Source: Myxococcales bacterium
GTDB lineage: Bacteria; Myxococcota_A; Polyangia; Haliangiales; Haliangiaceae
Assembly (NCBI GenBank): GCA_016707895.1
Contig: JADJGV010000005.1
Span: forward strand, 372,001-436,000
Direction of reading: 5' to 3'
DNA length: 64,000 bases
A model generated the notes under the pieces. That model saw nothing but the letters and a program-made list of their open reading frames with translations, made no database searches and was not told the origin of the DNA. Within the stretch, counting starts at the first letter, position 1, and each line of letters begins with the position of its first letter. A program made the position numbers and the translations under genes. This document shows, piece by piece, positions 28,121 through 36,294 of this stretch.

Positions 28121-29737
28121 CTACAGCTTCGCGCAGGCGCGGCCGTAGATCGTGCTCGACGACGAGCTCGCCACCGCCTTGCAGGTGTAGCCGGCGCCAC
28201 AGCCGCCGGCGCCGGCGCCGGTGCAGGCGGCGGTGCACTGCTTGCCGCGCGCCGTCGAGACGCACAGGTTGCCCGGGCCGCCGCAGTCGGCGTTGGCCGA
28301 GCACGCCTTGCCGAAGTTGGCGGTGCGCGCCCACGGCACCAGCCCGGGGTTGTCGTCGATGCCGTGCATGCCGTACAGCGAGGTGAAGCCGGCCGACGCG
28401 CCGTCGAGGCGGGTCAGCAGCGTCGACACCGGCTGCGGGCGCAGCCGCGCCAGCGTGTCGCGCGCGAGCAGCGCGCTGATGAAGTTCTCGACCGAGGCCG
28501 GCGACGACGCGTCCGAGAACGACGTGGTCGTGATGACGTCGACGTTCTTGCCCGCCTTGTTGGGGTTCTCCTTGAACGCGGTGCCGAGCTGGTAGGTGTC
28601 GCAGCCCTCGGCCAGCACCACCTGGTAGCGGTCGCGCGGCATCGACGCGACGCGGATGTCGGCGTCGTCCAGATCGCCCTCCTCGGTCTTCTTCCAGTTG
28701 GCGAGCGCGAAGCCGTAGAACGGGCCCGAGTGCCCCGAGTAGATGATCACGTCGCGGGTGGCGAGCGACGCCACCGCCAGGCCCTCGAGGACACGGCCGC
28801 CGGCGTCGGTGTCGGGGTCGGTCGAGGTGCCGGGCTTGCCGAAGTACATGCGCACCTCGACGGTGACGGTCTTGCCGTCGGCCTTGACCGTGCGCGTGAA
28901 CGGGCCCGAGGTCGGGGTCAGCTTGTCCCAGGTGGTGACCGGCGCGCGGAAGCCCTGGTCCTTGAGCCAGGTGAACAGCATCTTCGAGTGCTTGAGGTGG
29001 TACGCCGAGTGGTAGTCCCAGCCGAAGTACACGTCCATGTCGAGCTTGCCGTCGGCGGTCAGGCGCGCCATGTCGAAGAACGCGTCGGTCGACGCGCGCT
29101 CCTTGCTGATCGCGAAGGTGATCTTCTCCTTCTGCGCGGCCGGCACTGCCGCCGGGTTCCAGCCGTCCCACGGCGCGTTGCGGTACCACTCGTGGTTGGT
29201 CTCGAGCTGCGCCAGCTCGGTGTTGCTGGGGCGGCCGATCTCGAGATCGAAGACGGTCTTGCCGCCGACCAGGCGGGTCGGCAGCTTGCTCATCAGCGAG
29301 CGGCCGCCGGCGGCGATCTGGCGGAACGTGAAGTCGAAGGTGATCTTGTCGGCGCGCTCGCGGATCGCCAGGTCCTGGTACGCGCCGGCCTTGGCCATGC
29401 CGCCGAAGCCGCCGAAGTGCGCGTTAGGGTCGTCGTGCTCCTTGTCGACCAGGTACTGGGTGATGAACCAGGCGATCGCGATCTGCTTGAGGCCGATGAG
29501 CCGGGTCGCGGCCTCGAGGCGCTCGGCGGCCGGGCGGCTGGCCATCGCGGCGTCGAGCACGACGGTCGAGTTGCCCTCGAGCAGGTACTCCTGCGCCGAC
29601 ACGCTGAAGAAGTCGTCGGCCTTGCCGTCATCGACGAAGACGCTGTCCTCCGGGTCCTCGCCGTCGATCATCCCGTCGTCGCAGGCGGCGGCGGTGGCGG
29701 CCAGGGAGGCGAGGGCGCAGAGGGCGATGCGGCGCAT
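28121..29737 (-). CDS. Lipoprotein with caspase-like His/Cys pair and Cys-rich tail
   Basis: A 538-residue lipoprotein (signal ending TAAAC). The mid-section has strand-loop motifs ending in TRDVIIYSGHSGPFYG (His336) and RYQVVLAEGCDTYQLG (Cys379), each at the end of a hydrophobic strand, followed by VDVITTTSFSDAS. This spacing, His-Gly after one strand and Cys after the next, is the layout of clan CD peptidases such as caspases, gingipains and clostripain. The last about 50 residues are a Cys-rich module (CSANADCGGPGNLC, CTAACTGAGAGGC, YTC). I infer an exported cysteine-protease-like fold; activity is unproven. Upstream residues include EYLLEGNSTVVLD and HFGGFGGMAKAG. No direct gene partner is evident. 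Confidence 0.6.
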   Translation of the reverse strand: MRRIALCALASLAATAAACDDGMIDGEDPEDSVFVDDGKADDFFSVSAQEYLLEGNSTVVLDAAMASRPAAERLEAATRLIGLKQIAIAWFITQYLVDKEHDDPNAHFGGFGGMAKAGAYQDLAIRERADKITFDFTFRQIAAGGRSLMSKLPTRLVGGKTVFDLEIGRPSNTELAQLETNHEWYRNAPWDGWNPAAVPAAQKEKITFAISKERASTDAFFDMARLTADGKLDMDVYFGWDYHSAYHLKHSKMLFTWLKDQGFRAPVTTWDKLTPTSGPFTRTVKADGKTVTVEVRMYFGKPGTSTDPDTDAGGRVLEGLAVASLATRDVIIYSGHSGPFYGFALANWKKTEEGDLDDADIRVASMPRDRYQVVLAEGCDTYQLGTAFKENPNKAGKNVDVITTTSFSDASSPASVENFISALLARDTLARLRPQPVSTLLTRLDGASAGFTSLYGMHGIDDNPGLVPWARTANFGKACSANADCGGPGNLCVSTARGKQCTAACTGAGAGGCGAGYTCKAVASSSSSTIYGRACAKL

Positions 29738-29951
29738 GGGGGGAGCAACAGCAACGGCTGTGCCCGGTCGAGCCCCAGGGATGTCGCGGGGTTGGCCCCG
29801 ACCGGCTACTCGGGCCGCCGGCGCCTCGGGCCGCGGGACTCCAGCGCCAGGGGGCCTGACATCTGGGTCCGGACCGACCCGCTCGGCGCCACGGCGCCCG
29901 TGCGATCACATGGGGATAGCGCGGGCACGCGGGCTGCAAACACGTGTCGGC

Positions 29952-30482
29952 GTGCATCGGATCTTCGCTCTCGCCGTCGCCGTCACCACCACCGCATGCT
30001 TCTCGCTCGGCGCCTCGGTCGGCGGGACCATCGACGGGGCAGGCCGCGTCGACTGGAACGGCCAGGTGTCGTTCGGCCTCAACGGCTTCCAGGACTCGCC
30101 GACTCGGTTGTGGCGGATGATGGTCGACGTGCGCGGCTACGCGGTCGGCGGCGAGCCGCACGTCGGCGTCGGCATGGGCGCCGACCTGGTCGATCGCCCG
30201 CTCGACGGCGCGCTCGGGCGCCACGTCGGCGCGCGCGTCGGCATCGGCGGCGGGCTGCGGTCGCCCAAGAGCGCGCCCGACGTCCGGCTGTCCGGCGAGG
30301 CCGGGTTCGCGTGGGGCCACGTCGCGCGGCACGACGGCGGCGACGCCGACGACACGATCGACGCGCGCACGCTGGGCGCGACGGTCGAGGCGATCCTGCA
30401 CACCCGCGCGGACCGCTGGCGCGAGCGCGCGCAGCTCGGGGTGCGTACGGTCGGCGAGCTGATGCTGTGGGTCGTGCAGTGA
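29952..30482 (+). CDS. Small lipoprotein, possibly barrel-like
   Basis: A 176-residue protein from the GTG at 29952 (VHRIFALAVAVTTTAC, lipobox TTAC); an ATG at 29910 is an alternative. The mature part has alternating short strands (RVDWNGQVSFGLNGF, WRMMVDVRGYAVGGEPHVG, RVGIGGGLRSPKSAPDVRLS) compatible with an outer-membrane beta structure. Cys anchoring plus barrel-like pattern is unusual, so the fold call is tentative. No conserved catalytic residues. The divergent gene is the caspase-like lipoprotein. Confidence 0.6.
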   Translation: MHRIFALAVAVTTTACFSLGASVGGTIDGAGRVDWNGQVSFGLNGFQDSPTRLWRMMVDVRGYAVGGEPHVGVGMGADLVDRPLDGALGRHVGARVGIGGGLRSPKSAPDVRLSGEAGFAWGHVARHDGGDADDTIDARTLGATVEAILHTRADRWRERAQLGVRTVGELMLWVVQ

Positions 30483-30488
30483 TGCCGC

Positions 30489-31052
30489 TCAGGCGCGGCC
30501 GCGGCTCTGGCCGGTGGTGACGCCGCCGGCGATCAGGTGCGCGAGGCGGAGCGGCTCCGGCACGTTGCCGTGCAGCGTCGTCGCGCGGAGGAGCGCGCGC
30601 GCGTCGTCGGCGGCCAGGCCGATGTGCTGGACCCACATCGGGCCGAGCTGCGTCAGCGGGCCGGCGGCCTGCACCAGCTTCCACTTGCGCGCGCCGCCCG
30701 GCGTGCGATCGAGCAGCGCGTCCTTGACCATCTGCAGCCGCGGGTTGCGCCGCACCGCCACCACCACCGGCACGCCGAGCGTCGCGTGCAGCCGGTGCAC
30801 GTCGACGACGTTGAACCCGGCCAGCGCGATGCCCTGCAACAGCACCGCGCGCACGTGGCCCTTGAACTTGCCGCCGCGCACCAGCTCGATCAGCACGTCG
30901 GTCGAGTTGGCGCCGTCGCGGCGGACCTTGCCCGACAGCACGCCGTCGAGCCGGGTCCGACAGCACACCGCGCCCACCACCCGCACGTCGCCGCGGTGCG
31001 CGTGCGGGAACGGCGCGTCGTCGAAGCCGACCACGTTGGTGATGGGCTTCAT
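30489..31052 (-). CDS. DUF99 (UPF0215) family protein, endonuclease V-like fold
   Basis: A 187-residue cytosolic protein. The opening NVVGFDDAPFPHAHRGDVRV, then VGAVCCRTRLDGVLSGKVRRD and STDVLIELV, match the DUF99 family, which shares the endonuclease V-like RNase H fold. Later blocks AVLLQGIALAGFNVVD and GVPVVVAVRRNP complete the core. Members are common in archaea and scattered in bacteria; function is not established, with DNA or RNA repair proposed from fold similarity. It starts 2 bases after the stop of the HEAT/FGE gene, so it is probably co-transcribed. Confidence 0.8.
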   Translation of the reverse strand: MKPITNVVGFDDAPFPHAHRGDVRVVGAVCCRTRLDGVLSGKVRRDGANSTDVLIELVRGGKFKGHVRAVLLQGIALAGFNVVDVHRLHATLGVPVVVAVRRNPRLQMVKDALLDRTPGGARKWKLVQAAGPLTQLGPMWVQHIGLAADDARALLRATTLHGNVPEPLRLAHLIAGGVTTGQSRGRA

Positions 31053-31054
31053 CG

Positions 31055-33688
31055 CTACTCGGCGTAGGTCGGCAGCACCGCGCGGGCCCGCGGCCAGCTG
31101 GTGAACTCCGGCAGCGTGTCGTACTGCGCGAGCACCTCGGCGATCGCCGCGTGGTGGCCGCCGGCCGCGCCCACCGCCGCGCGCACCGCGGCCGGTTGCC
31201 CCGAGGCCCATCCCAGCAGCAGCAGGTTGCGCGCCAGCCGCGGCGACGGCACCTGGCCCAGGCCCGCCGCGATCCGGGTGAGCTGGGTGTCGATGCCGAT
31301 CGACCAGGTGTCGCTGGCGAGCGCGCGCTCGAGCAGCGGCTTGACCTCGGCGAACAGCCGCGCCTCGACGGCGATCCGCGAGAACGCGGCGAACAGCTCG
31401 GGGGCCTGGGCCAGCGCGTCGAGCTCGACCTCGGCCAGCAGGTGCGAGTCGAGCGGCTCGCCGGGGCGGGTCGCGGCCAGCGCGCGCAAGAGCGGCAGGC
31501 CGACCTGCTTGGTGCCCCGGCGCGCCGCGTCGACGGCGGCCCGGGCCCCGGCCGGATCGGCGGCGGTGGCGGCGGCCAGGAGCGCGTCGAGCTTCCACGG
31601 CATCGGCCGGGTCCAGTACAGCTGGCGATCGAGGAAGATCGCCAGCCGCTCGGCGGGGCCGGCGTCGGCGCACAGCGCGTCGAAGTCGACCTTGCCGCCG
31701 GCGTGGGCGATCGTCGCCGCGGCGAACCACAGCGGCACGTCGCGGCCGTCGTGGACGACGAAGCGATCGAACGGGCCGGCGTCGTCGAGGCCGAAGAAGC
31801 GGCGGCGCGCCGCGGCGCCGTTGGGCAGGCCGTAGCTGTGCCACCCGAACTGGACGGGCGTGTCGACCAGCGCCAGCGCGACCCGCCGCTCGACGCTGCT
31901 CAGCTCGTCGGGCAGCCGCGGCGCGACGGGCTGCTCCGGCGGCGGGCCGAACGCCAGCTCGGCGGTGATCGCCGCGAGCGCGCCGTGCTTGGCCGCGGCC
32001 GCGTGCTCGGCCAGCTCGGGCGCGGCGTCGATCACCAGCGCCCGATCGAGCTTGCGCAGGACGCCGATCGCGACCCCGCCGAGATCGCCGAAGTTGTAGG
32101 CCAGCAGCGGCTCGGGCGGCAGCTTGGCGGCCTCGACCAGCGCGGCGACGTTGGGCGTCCCCTCGAACGCGGTGGCCACGGCCAGCGCGGCGCGGATCAG
32201 CGGCTCGGGCGCCGGCGCGCGGAAGCCGACGCCGAGGCGGATCAGCGCGAGCAACAGCGCGGCCTGCACGCCGACCTCGGGCTCGCGGCCCAGCCGCGCG
32301 GCCAGCGCTTGCTTGGCCGCGGCGGTGGCGTCGACGCAGAACGTCAGCGCCAGGGTCGCCGCCGAGCGCACCCGCGGCGCCGGATCGTCGAGCCGCGCGG
32401 CGATCGCCTCGCTGCCCGCGGCCACCGCGGCCCGCACCGCCGCGCGATCCTCGGGCAGCGCGTCCTTGCGGCGGCGCTCGGGCGGCTGCACGGTCTGGTT
32501 GCGGTGGCCCCGGGTCTGGACGTCGGCCAGCCAGATCAACGCGTCGACCAGCGTGTCGCCGGCGAGCTTCGGCAGCACCGCCAGCACCGCCTCGACGGTC
32601 GCGGCCACGTCGTCCCCGCGGCCGTGGGTCAGGTAGCCCAGCGCCGACAGCGCGTCGCCCTGCGCGCGCGCGTCGTCGGTCAGCGCGGCGACGGTCAGCG
32701 CGTGCTCGGCCAGCGGCGCCGGCGGAGCGCCGCCCGGCGAGGCCGAGTTCGGCAGGTCGCACGCCAGGCGCAGGATGCTCTCGCCGTACTCGTCGGGCAC
32801 CGCGCGGTTACCGGCCAGCACGCCGAACAGCTCGGCGTCGTCGTCCTGCCAGTAGGTGTGGGCCCAGCGCGCGATGCGCGCCTCGCGATCGGTCGCGCGC
32901 GCGTCCTGATCGGTCGGCGAATCGACGTCGTAGTCGACCGCGCCGTCGGCGCACAGGTTCTGCAGGTCGCGGAACCCGAGCAGGCCGAAGCCGTTGACCA
33001 GCTCGCCGAGCAGCGCCTTGCGGCGGTTGGCCGGCGTGACCTCGACGTCGCCCGGCACGCCGATCCAGCGGGTGGTGCCGCCATCGCGGAACGCCCACTC
33101 GAGCTCGGCCTCGCTGACCAGGCGGAAGCCCGCGGGCACCAGCGCGGCGGCCTCGGCCGGGGTGACGATCCGCATCGCCGGCTCGCCCTCGTCGGGGCCG
33201 CTCTTGCCGTCGTAGGCGTCGATCAGCTCCTGCGCGCTGGGCCCAGGCCGCTCCTCGAGCTGCGCGTCGACCGCCTCGCGGTACGCCTTCGAGGCGTGGC
33301 CGCCATCGCTGCCTCTGGCCTCGCCCTCGGGCGGCACGCCGGCGATCGCCAGCAAGAACGGCCTCACCCGCACCCAGCGGGTCGGGCGCGCGGCGGTCGG
33401 CATCCCGCCCCAGCTCGGTTGCGCGCCGCCCTCGTCGCGGGCCCGCGCCGCCACATAGAGATCGTCACACGACAGCCCGAGCCGCAGCCAGCCGCCGGGC
33501 ACCACCACGAAGCCTTGCCCGAGGCCGTCGTGCACCAGCTCGCCGAGGCCGACGCGCCCGACCGCCGTGCGGCCCGCGCGCCACGGCGCGCCTAGCGTCT
33601 GCGCCAGCGCGGCGAGCACGCCGGCGCGCTCGCTCTCGGGGGTGGCGGTCCATGCGGCGACGGTGGCGACAGCGCCGAGTGCGTCCAT
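31055..33688 (-). CDS. FGE-like/HEAT-repeat fusion protein
   Basis: An 877-residue soluble protein. Around residues 180-275 an FGE-like segment is visible: GFRLVSEAELEWAFRDGGTT, RWIGVPGD and NGFGLLGFRDLQNLCADG, matching the (R)LPTEAEWEYAARGG and FGLYDMxGNVxEWCxD signposts in degenerate form. Residues about 320-860 are Ala/Leu-rich paired helices with repeated pattern typical of HEAT-like repeats (AAIARLDDPAPRVRSAATLA). The N-terminal 170 residues are of unknown type. HEAT repeats bind proteins or nucleic acids; here they may present the FGE-like module. It is upstream of the DUF99 gene (2-base gap) and 69 bases downstream of the LEG1-like gene. Confidence 0.6.
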   Translation of the reverse strand: MDALGAVATVAAWTATPESERAGVLAALAQTLGAPWRAGRTAVGRVGLGELVHDGLGQGFVVVPGGWLRLGLSCDDLYVAARARDEGGAQPSWGGMPTAARPTRWVRVRPFLLAIAGVPPEGEARGSDGGHASKAYREAVDAQLEERPGPSAQELIDAYDGKSGPDEGEPAMRIVTPAEAAALVPAGFRLVSEAELEWAFRDGGTTRWIGVPGDVEVTPANRRKALLGELVNGFGLLGFRDLQNLCADGAVDYDVDSPTDQDARATDREARIARWAHTYWQDDDAELFGVLAGNRAVPDEYGESILRLACDLPNSASPGGAPPAPLAEHALTVAALTDDARAQGDALSALGYLTHGRGDDVAATVEAVLAVLPKLAGDTLVDALIWLADVQTRGHRNQTVQPPERRRKDALPEDRAAVRAAVAAGSEAIAARLDDPAPRVRSAATLALTFCVDATAAAKQALAARLGREPEVGVQAALLLALIRLGVGFRAPAPEPLIRAALAVATAFEGTPNVAALVEAAKLPPEPLLAYNFGDLGGVAIGVLRKLDRALVIDAAPELAEHAAAAKHGALAAITAELAFGPPPEQPVAPRLPDELSSVERRVALALVDTPVQFGWHSYGLPNGAAARRRFFGLDDAGPFDRFVVHDGRDVPLWFAAATIAHAGGKVDFDALCADAGPAERLAIFLDRQLYWTRPMPWKLDALLAAATAADPAGARAAVDAARRGTKQVGLPLLRALAATRPGEPLDSHLLAEVELDALAQAPELFAAFSRIAVEARLFAEVKPLLERALASDTWSIGIDTQLTRIAAGLGQVPSPRLARNLLLLGWASGQPAAVRAAVGAAGGHHAAIAEVLAQYDTLPEFTSWPRARAVLPTYAE

Positions 33689-33757
33689 CCCTCGAGTAGA
33701 GATCAGCTCGCGGCGCCTGTGCGGCGCGAGGGCGGCAAAAAGCGCCGGGAGCGGCGG

Positions 33758-34723
33758 CTACATCCGATCGCCCTTCGTGCTGCGCCGCGGCGGCCCCTTC
33801 GCCAGCGCCGCCTTGAGCGCGCGCTTGCGATCGCCCCAGACGTCGTCGCCCTTGCCGAACAGCGCGGCCAGCAGGCGCTCGGCGTCGAGCCGCTCGGCGC
33901 GTTCGCGCATCATCCGCTCCCACATCCGCGCCTCGACCGCCCACCGCCACGGCGCCCGCGCGCCGAGGCCGGCCACCAGCCGCGCCATCGCCCGCTCGGG
34001 CTTGGGCAGATCGGCGAAGTCCTCGCGCGCGCGCAGCACGCGCGACGGCAGCGCGCCGCCGTGGTGGGCGATCTGCTCGAGGTCGGTGCGCCAGCCGGCG
34101 GCCGCGAACAGGTCGACCATCCGCGCCCAGCCGGTCGCGAAGTGGCGCTCCTCGAGCGGCAGCGCGACGTGCTTCTCGAAGTGCTCCCGCATCGCCGCGT
34201 CGAGCCCGTGCAGGTGCGCCTTCCACACCTCCAGGCGCAGCGGCTCAAGGTCGGCGTCCTTGACGTACGCCACCATCATCCGCAGCGCGTCCTGCCAGCT
34301 CGCCGTCGCCATCAGGTACATCTGGCCCGGGCGCGCGATGTCGAGCCGCGGCACCAGCCCGTCCTCCATCGCCACCCAGTACGGCACCACCGACAGCGCG
34401 TAGTTGCACCGGCCCCACCAGCTCGCCGGATCGATCGCGTCGCCCTTGCCACCCGCGCCGCCCGCGCCGCCCAGCCGCCCGCTCCGCTGCTGCCACGCCA
34501 GCTGGTGCGCGAAGCCCCACAGCGGGTGCAGCTCGTCGTGCGCGCCCAGCGCCCCGCGCGGGTTGGTCGACTCGACCAGCCGCCGGTACATCGCCATCCG
34601 CACCCCGACGTCGTCGGTGTCGACCTTGCCGCCGGCCGGCAGCTCGACCAGCGTGCGCCACCGGGCGCCGAGCGGCACCGCATCGAGCAGCGTCGGATGC
34701 AGTCGCGCGGGATCGAACGTCAT
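33758..34723 (-). CDS. LEG1-like protein
   Basis: A 321-residue cytosolic protein. The blocks ELHPLWGFAHQLAWQQRSGR and SWWGRCNYALSVVPYWVAME resemble conserved regions of the LEG1 family (known mainly from vertebrates), recalled from memory. The C-terminus is basic with an Arg/Lys-rich end (GPPRRSTKG). A bacterial LEG1-like gene is uncommon, so this assignment is tentative and could be convergent. No signal peptide. It may be the first gene of the 34723-30489 minus-strand unit. Confidence 0.45.
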   Translation of the reverse strand: MTFDPARLHPTLLDAVPLGARWRTLVELPAGGKVDTDDVGVRMAMYRRLVESTNPRGALGAHDELHPLWGFAHQLAWQQRSGRLGGAGGAGGKGDAIDPASWWGRCNYALSVVPYWVAMEDGLVPRLDIARPGQMYLMATASWQDALRMMVAYVKDADLEPLRLEVWKAHLHGLDAAMREHFEKHVALPLEERHFATGWARMVDLFAAAGWRTDLEQIAHHGGALPSRVLRAREDFADLPKPERAMARLVAGLGARAPWRWAVEARMWERMMRERAERLDAERLLAALFGKGDDVWGDRKRALKAALAKGPPRRSTKGDRM

Positions 34724-34800
34724 GGCCGGGGAGGATAGCGCAGGCAGGCGGGGCGCTCAGCGCGAGGCCGCACGCGTTGGCGCCTGGCCACCGGCCTGGG

Positions 34801-34977
34801 TCAATCTGCCACGGACTCCCACGCCAGCGTCAGGTCGAGTCCACGCAGGTTGGCCGACTTCACCAGCTCGACAAACCGTTCATCGACGAACGTCGCCCCG
34901 CCGTCATCGCGGGGCAGCCTGAACGCCGCGCGGCCGACGATCGCATGGGCATGAAGGCGTGCCGTGGGCGGGATGCA
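34801..34977 (-). pseudogene. Imm11-like immunity protein fragment
   Basis: About 59 residues ending in LVKSANLRGLDLTLAWES before a stop, with GRAAFRLPRDDGGATFVDER upstream. This is the C-terminal half of Imm11-type immunity proteins (the FVDERFVELVKxANLxGL signature). The N-terminal half is missing, with the next gene (34982-35338) starting where it should be. It is a remnant, not a working immunity gene. Confidence 0.6.
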
Positions 34978-34981
34978 AGCT

Positions 34982-35338
34982 TCAGCTGTCTTGCGCAACC
35001 GAAAAGGCCGACAACGCATCCTGCGCTGCATCTGATAGCGTTCGCCACGCCTGCGTCGTCAGGAACTCGTCCAGCGCCGGAAGGACTTTGGGCGTGTCAT
35101 CACTGACTTGGTTCAACGCGTTGTCGAACTTGGCAAGCACAGCTAACTCTGCGCTCACAAAGCCTGATTGAAAGTCCTTGTCTTCAGGGAAGTAGCAGTC
35201 ATCCCATTGGTTAAACAGTTCCGCGGGAACGTCCACGTGAGGAACCTCTCGCTGATACTCCCGCTGCATCTCTTCGCTGGCCAGCAGCGCGAGGGTCTCG
35301 AGCACCCGTGCTCGCATCGATACTGCAAGATCCTTCAT
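34982..35338 (-). CDS. Small protein of the immunity cluster
   Basis: A 118-residue acidic, helical, soluble protein (MRARVLETLALLASEEMQRE, ELAVLAKFDNALNQVSDD, WRTLSDAAQDALSAFSV). Codon and GC content are lower than the neighbourhood, as in the rest of 34801-36268. I do not recognise the family. Its place between an Imm11-like fragment and SUKH genes suggests an immunity protein, by context only. Confidence 0.5.
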   Translation of the reverse strand: MKDLAVSMRARVLETLALLASEEMQREYQREVPHVDVPAELFNQWDDCYFPEDKDFQSGFVSAELAVLAKFDNALNQVSDDTPKVLPALDEFLTTQAWRTLSDAAQDALSAFSVAQDS

Positions 35339-35362
35339 CGTTCACCTCCCTGGAACGAGCTG

Positions 35363-35863
35363 TCAGGGATCAAGCTGTACCCCATATGCGTCGCCGTAGG
35401 CGGGCCCCCCATCGCCAAGCCAGTACCAATAGTCGCCATTGTTGTCGAGCAGCCGCTGCAGAAGATCCGTGAACGACAACGCGACGATGCTGCAGGAGCC
35501 GGCGACCCCATGACTGTCCCAGAAACTGTCGTAGCAGCGACCTAGCCGGTCGGCGCTGCAGTCGATCGTGACCACCTGCCCTCGACTTCCACGGGCGACG
35601 ATGTACCAGGTGTCGGAGATGTCATCTGGGGCGTCACATCCAACGATGTCCGGATTCGCCCGTGTGAACTCCTCAGGTCTAACAACTCGGAGTGCGTAGT
35701 CGCTGTGTTCGAAGAATGCGGCACCACCAGCTAGCTGGTAGAACGCCGCCAAGTCTCCGGGCAGTCGATCTCCCGCTCGGAGACGAGGCGTCCCGCTGGG
35801 TGCCAAGAGCTTGCAGTCGCGAGTGCGCCCAATCTTGTCCACGAGTCGGTGGAAATCGGTCAT
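35363..35863 (-). CDS. SMI1/KNR4 (SUKH) family immunity-type protein
   Basis: A 166-residue protein (start 35863; ATG 35887 is possible). The N-terminal FHRLVDKIGRTRDCKLLAP and LPGDLAAFYQLAGGAAFFE fit the SUKH entry helices and the loop before the first strand. The diagnostic block is QVVTIDCSADRLGRCYDSFW, then HGVAGSCSIVALSFTDLLQR with a C-terminal YWYWLGDGGPAYGDAYG. SUKH proteins neutralise nuclease and other polymorphic toxins, but no toxin gene is in view. Lower GC than its surroundings suggests acquisition. Confidence 0.75.
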   Translation of the reverse strand: MTDFHRLVDKIGRTRDCKLLAPSGTPRLRAGDRLPGDLAAFYQLAGGAAFFEHSDYALRVVRPEEFTRANPDIVGCDAPDDISDTWYIVARGSRGQVVTIDCSADRLGRCYDSFWDSHGVAGSCSIVALSFTDLLQRLLDNNGDYWYWLGDGGPAYGDAYGVQLDP

Positions 35864-35887
35864 GGGGCCGCTCTGGGTCGGCTGCAT

Positions 35888-36268
35888 CGCTTCGGGGAGT
35901 GTACTCGCTGCCGATGCCGTGCGGAGGAGTGGAGCCAGTCCATCGCGAATCGGCCACCCACGTTGCGATGCCCGTAGCCCGTGCCGCCTCCGTCTGTGCC
36001 CAGCAAGGTTACGTCGGGCACGAACTCCACAACGGCGTAGGCATCGTTCAAGCTCGCCAGATCCGCTGCGGCCCACAACGAAACGTAGGCGTCGGCGCTG
36101 ATGAACCCCTCGAGGCCATCGCTCTCCTGCAGCAGCGCCTTGTAGTCGTCGGGTCGGGCGTGTGCTCGCAATACGGGCGCGGTGCTGGGTCGCGCCACGC
36201 CGGGGCGCGTCGCTGTGACGATTCGCAAGCACCATTGTTCAAGAGTGACGTCGTGCGGATTGACACTC
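35888..36268 (-). pseudogene. Decayed SMI1/KNR4 (SUKH) gene
   Basis: Minus-strand sequence encodes VTLEQWCLRIVTATRPGVAR, then DDYKALLQESDGLEGFISAD and AYAVVEFVPDVTLLGTDGGG in one frame: a second SUKH-type protein. No start codon lies at the expected N-terminus, and after RFAMDWL the frame degenerates. Continuation in another frame (APLLRTASAASTLPEAM) is possible. It is an inactive relative of 35363-35863. Confidence 0.55.
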
Positions 36269-36288
36269 TGGAACGAGCGTGGTAGTGA
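36260..36288 (+). promoter_or_regulatory. Sigma70-like promoter, TTGACA-N17-TAGTGA
   Basis: Consensus-quality -35 (36260-36265) and a -10-like TAGTGA (36283-36288) with 17-base spacing. The -10 ends 6 bases before the DUF222 ATG at 36295, so transcripts would be leaderless or the real start lies at 36304 or later. Confidence 0.45.
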
Positions 36289-36294
36289 AATGGA

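Noticed and set aside
25940..30520. Very long plus-strand open frame opposite the S41 and caspase-like genes
   Set aside because: It is Arg/Ala-rich shadow coding of GC-rich sequence opposite strongly supported minus-strand genes; no coherent domains.
23863..36268. Prophage or integrative island
   Set aside because: RhuM, DUF222/HNH and immunity genes are suggestive, but no integrase, structural phage gene or direct repeats were seen.
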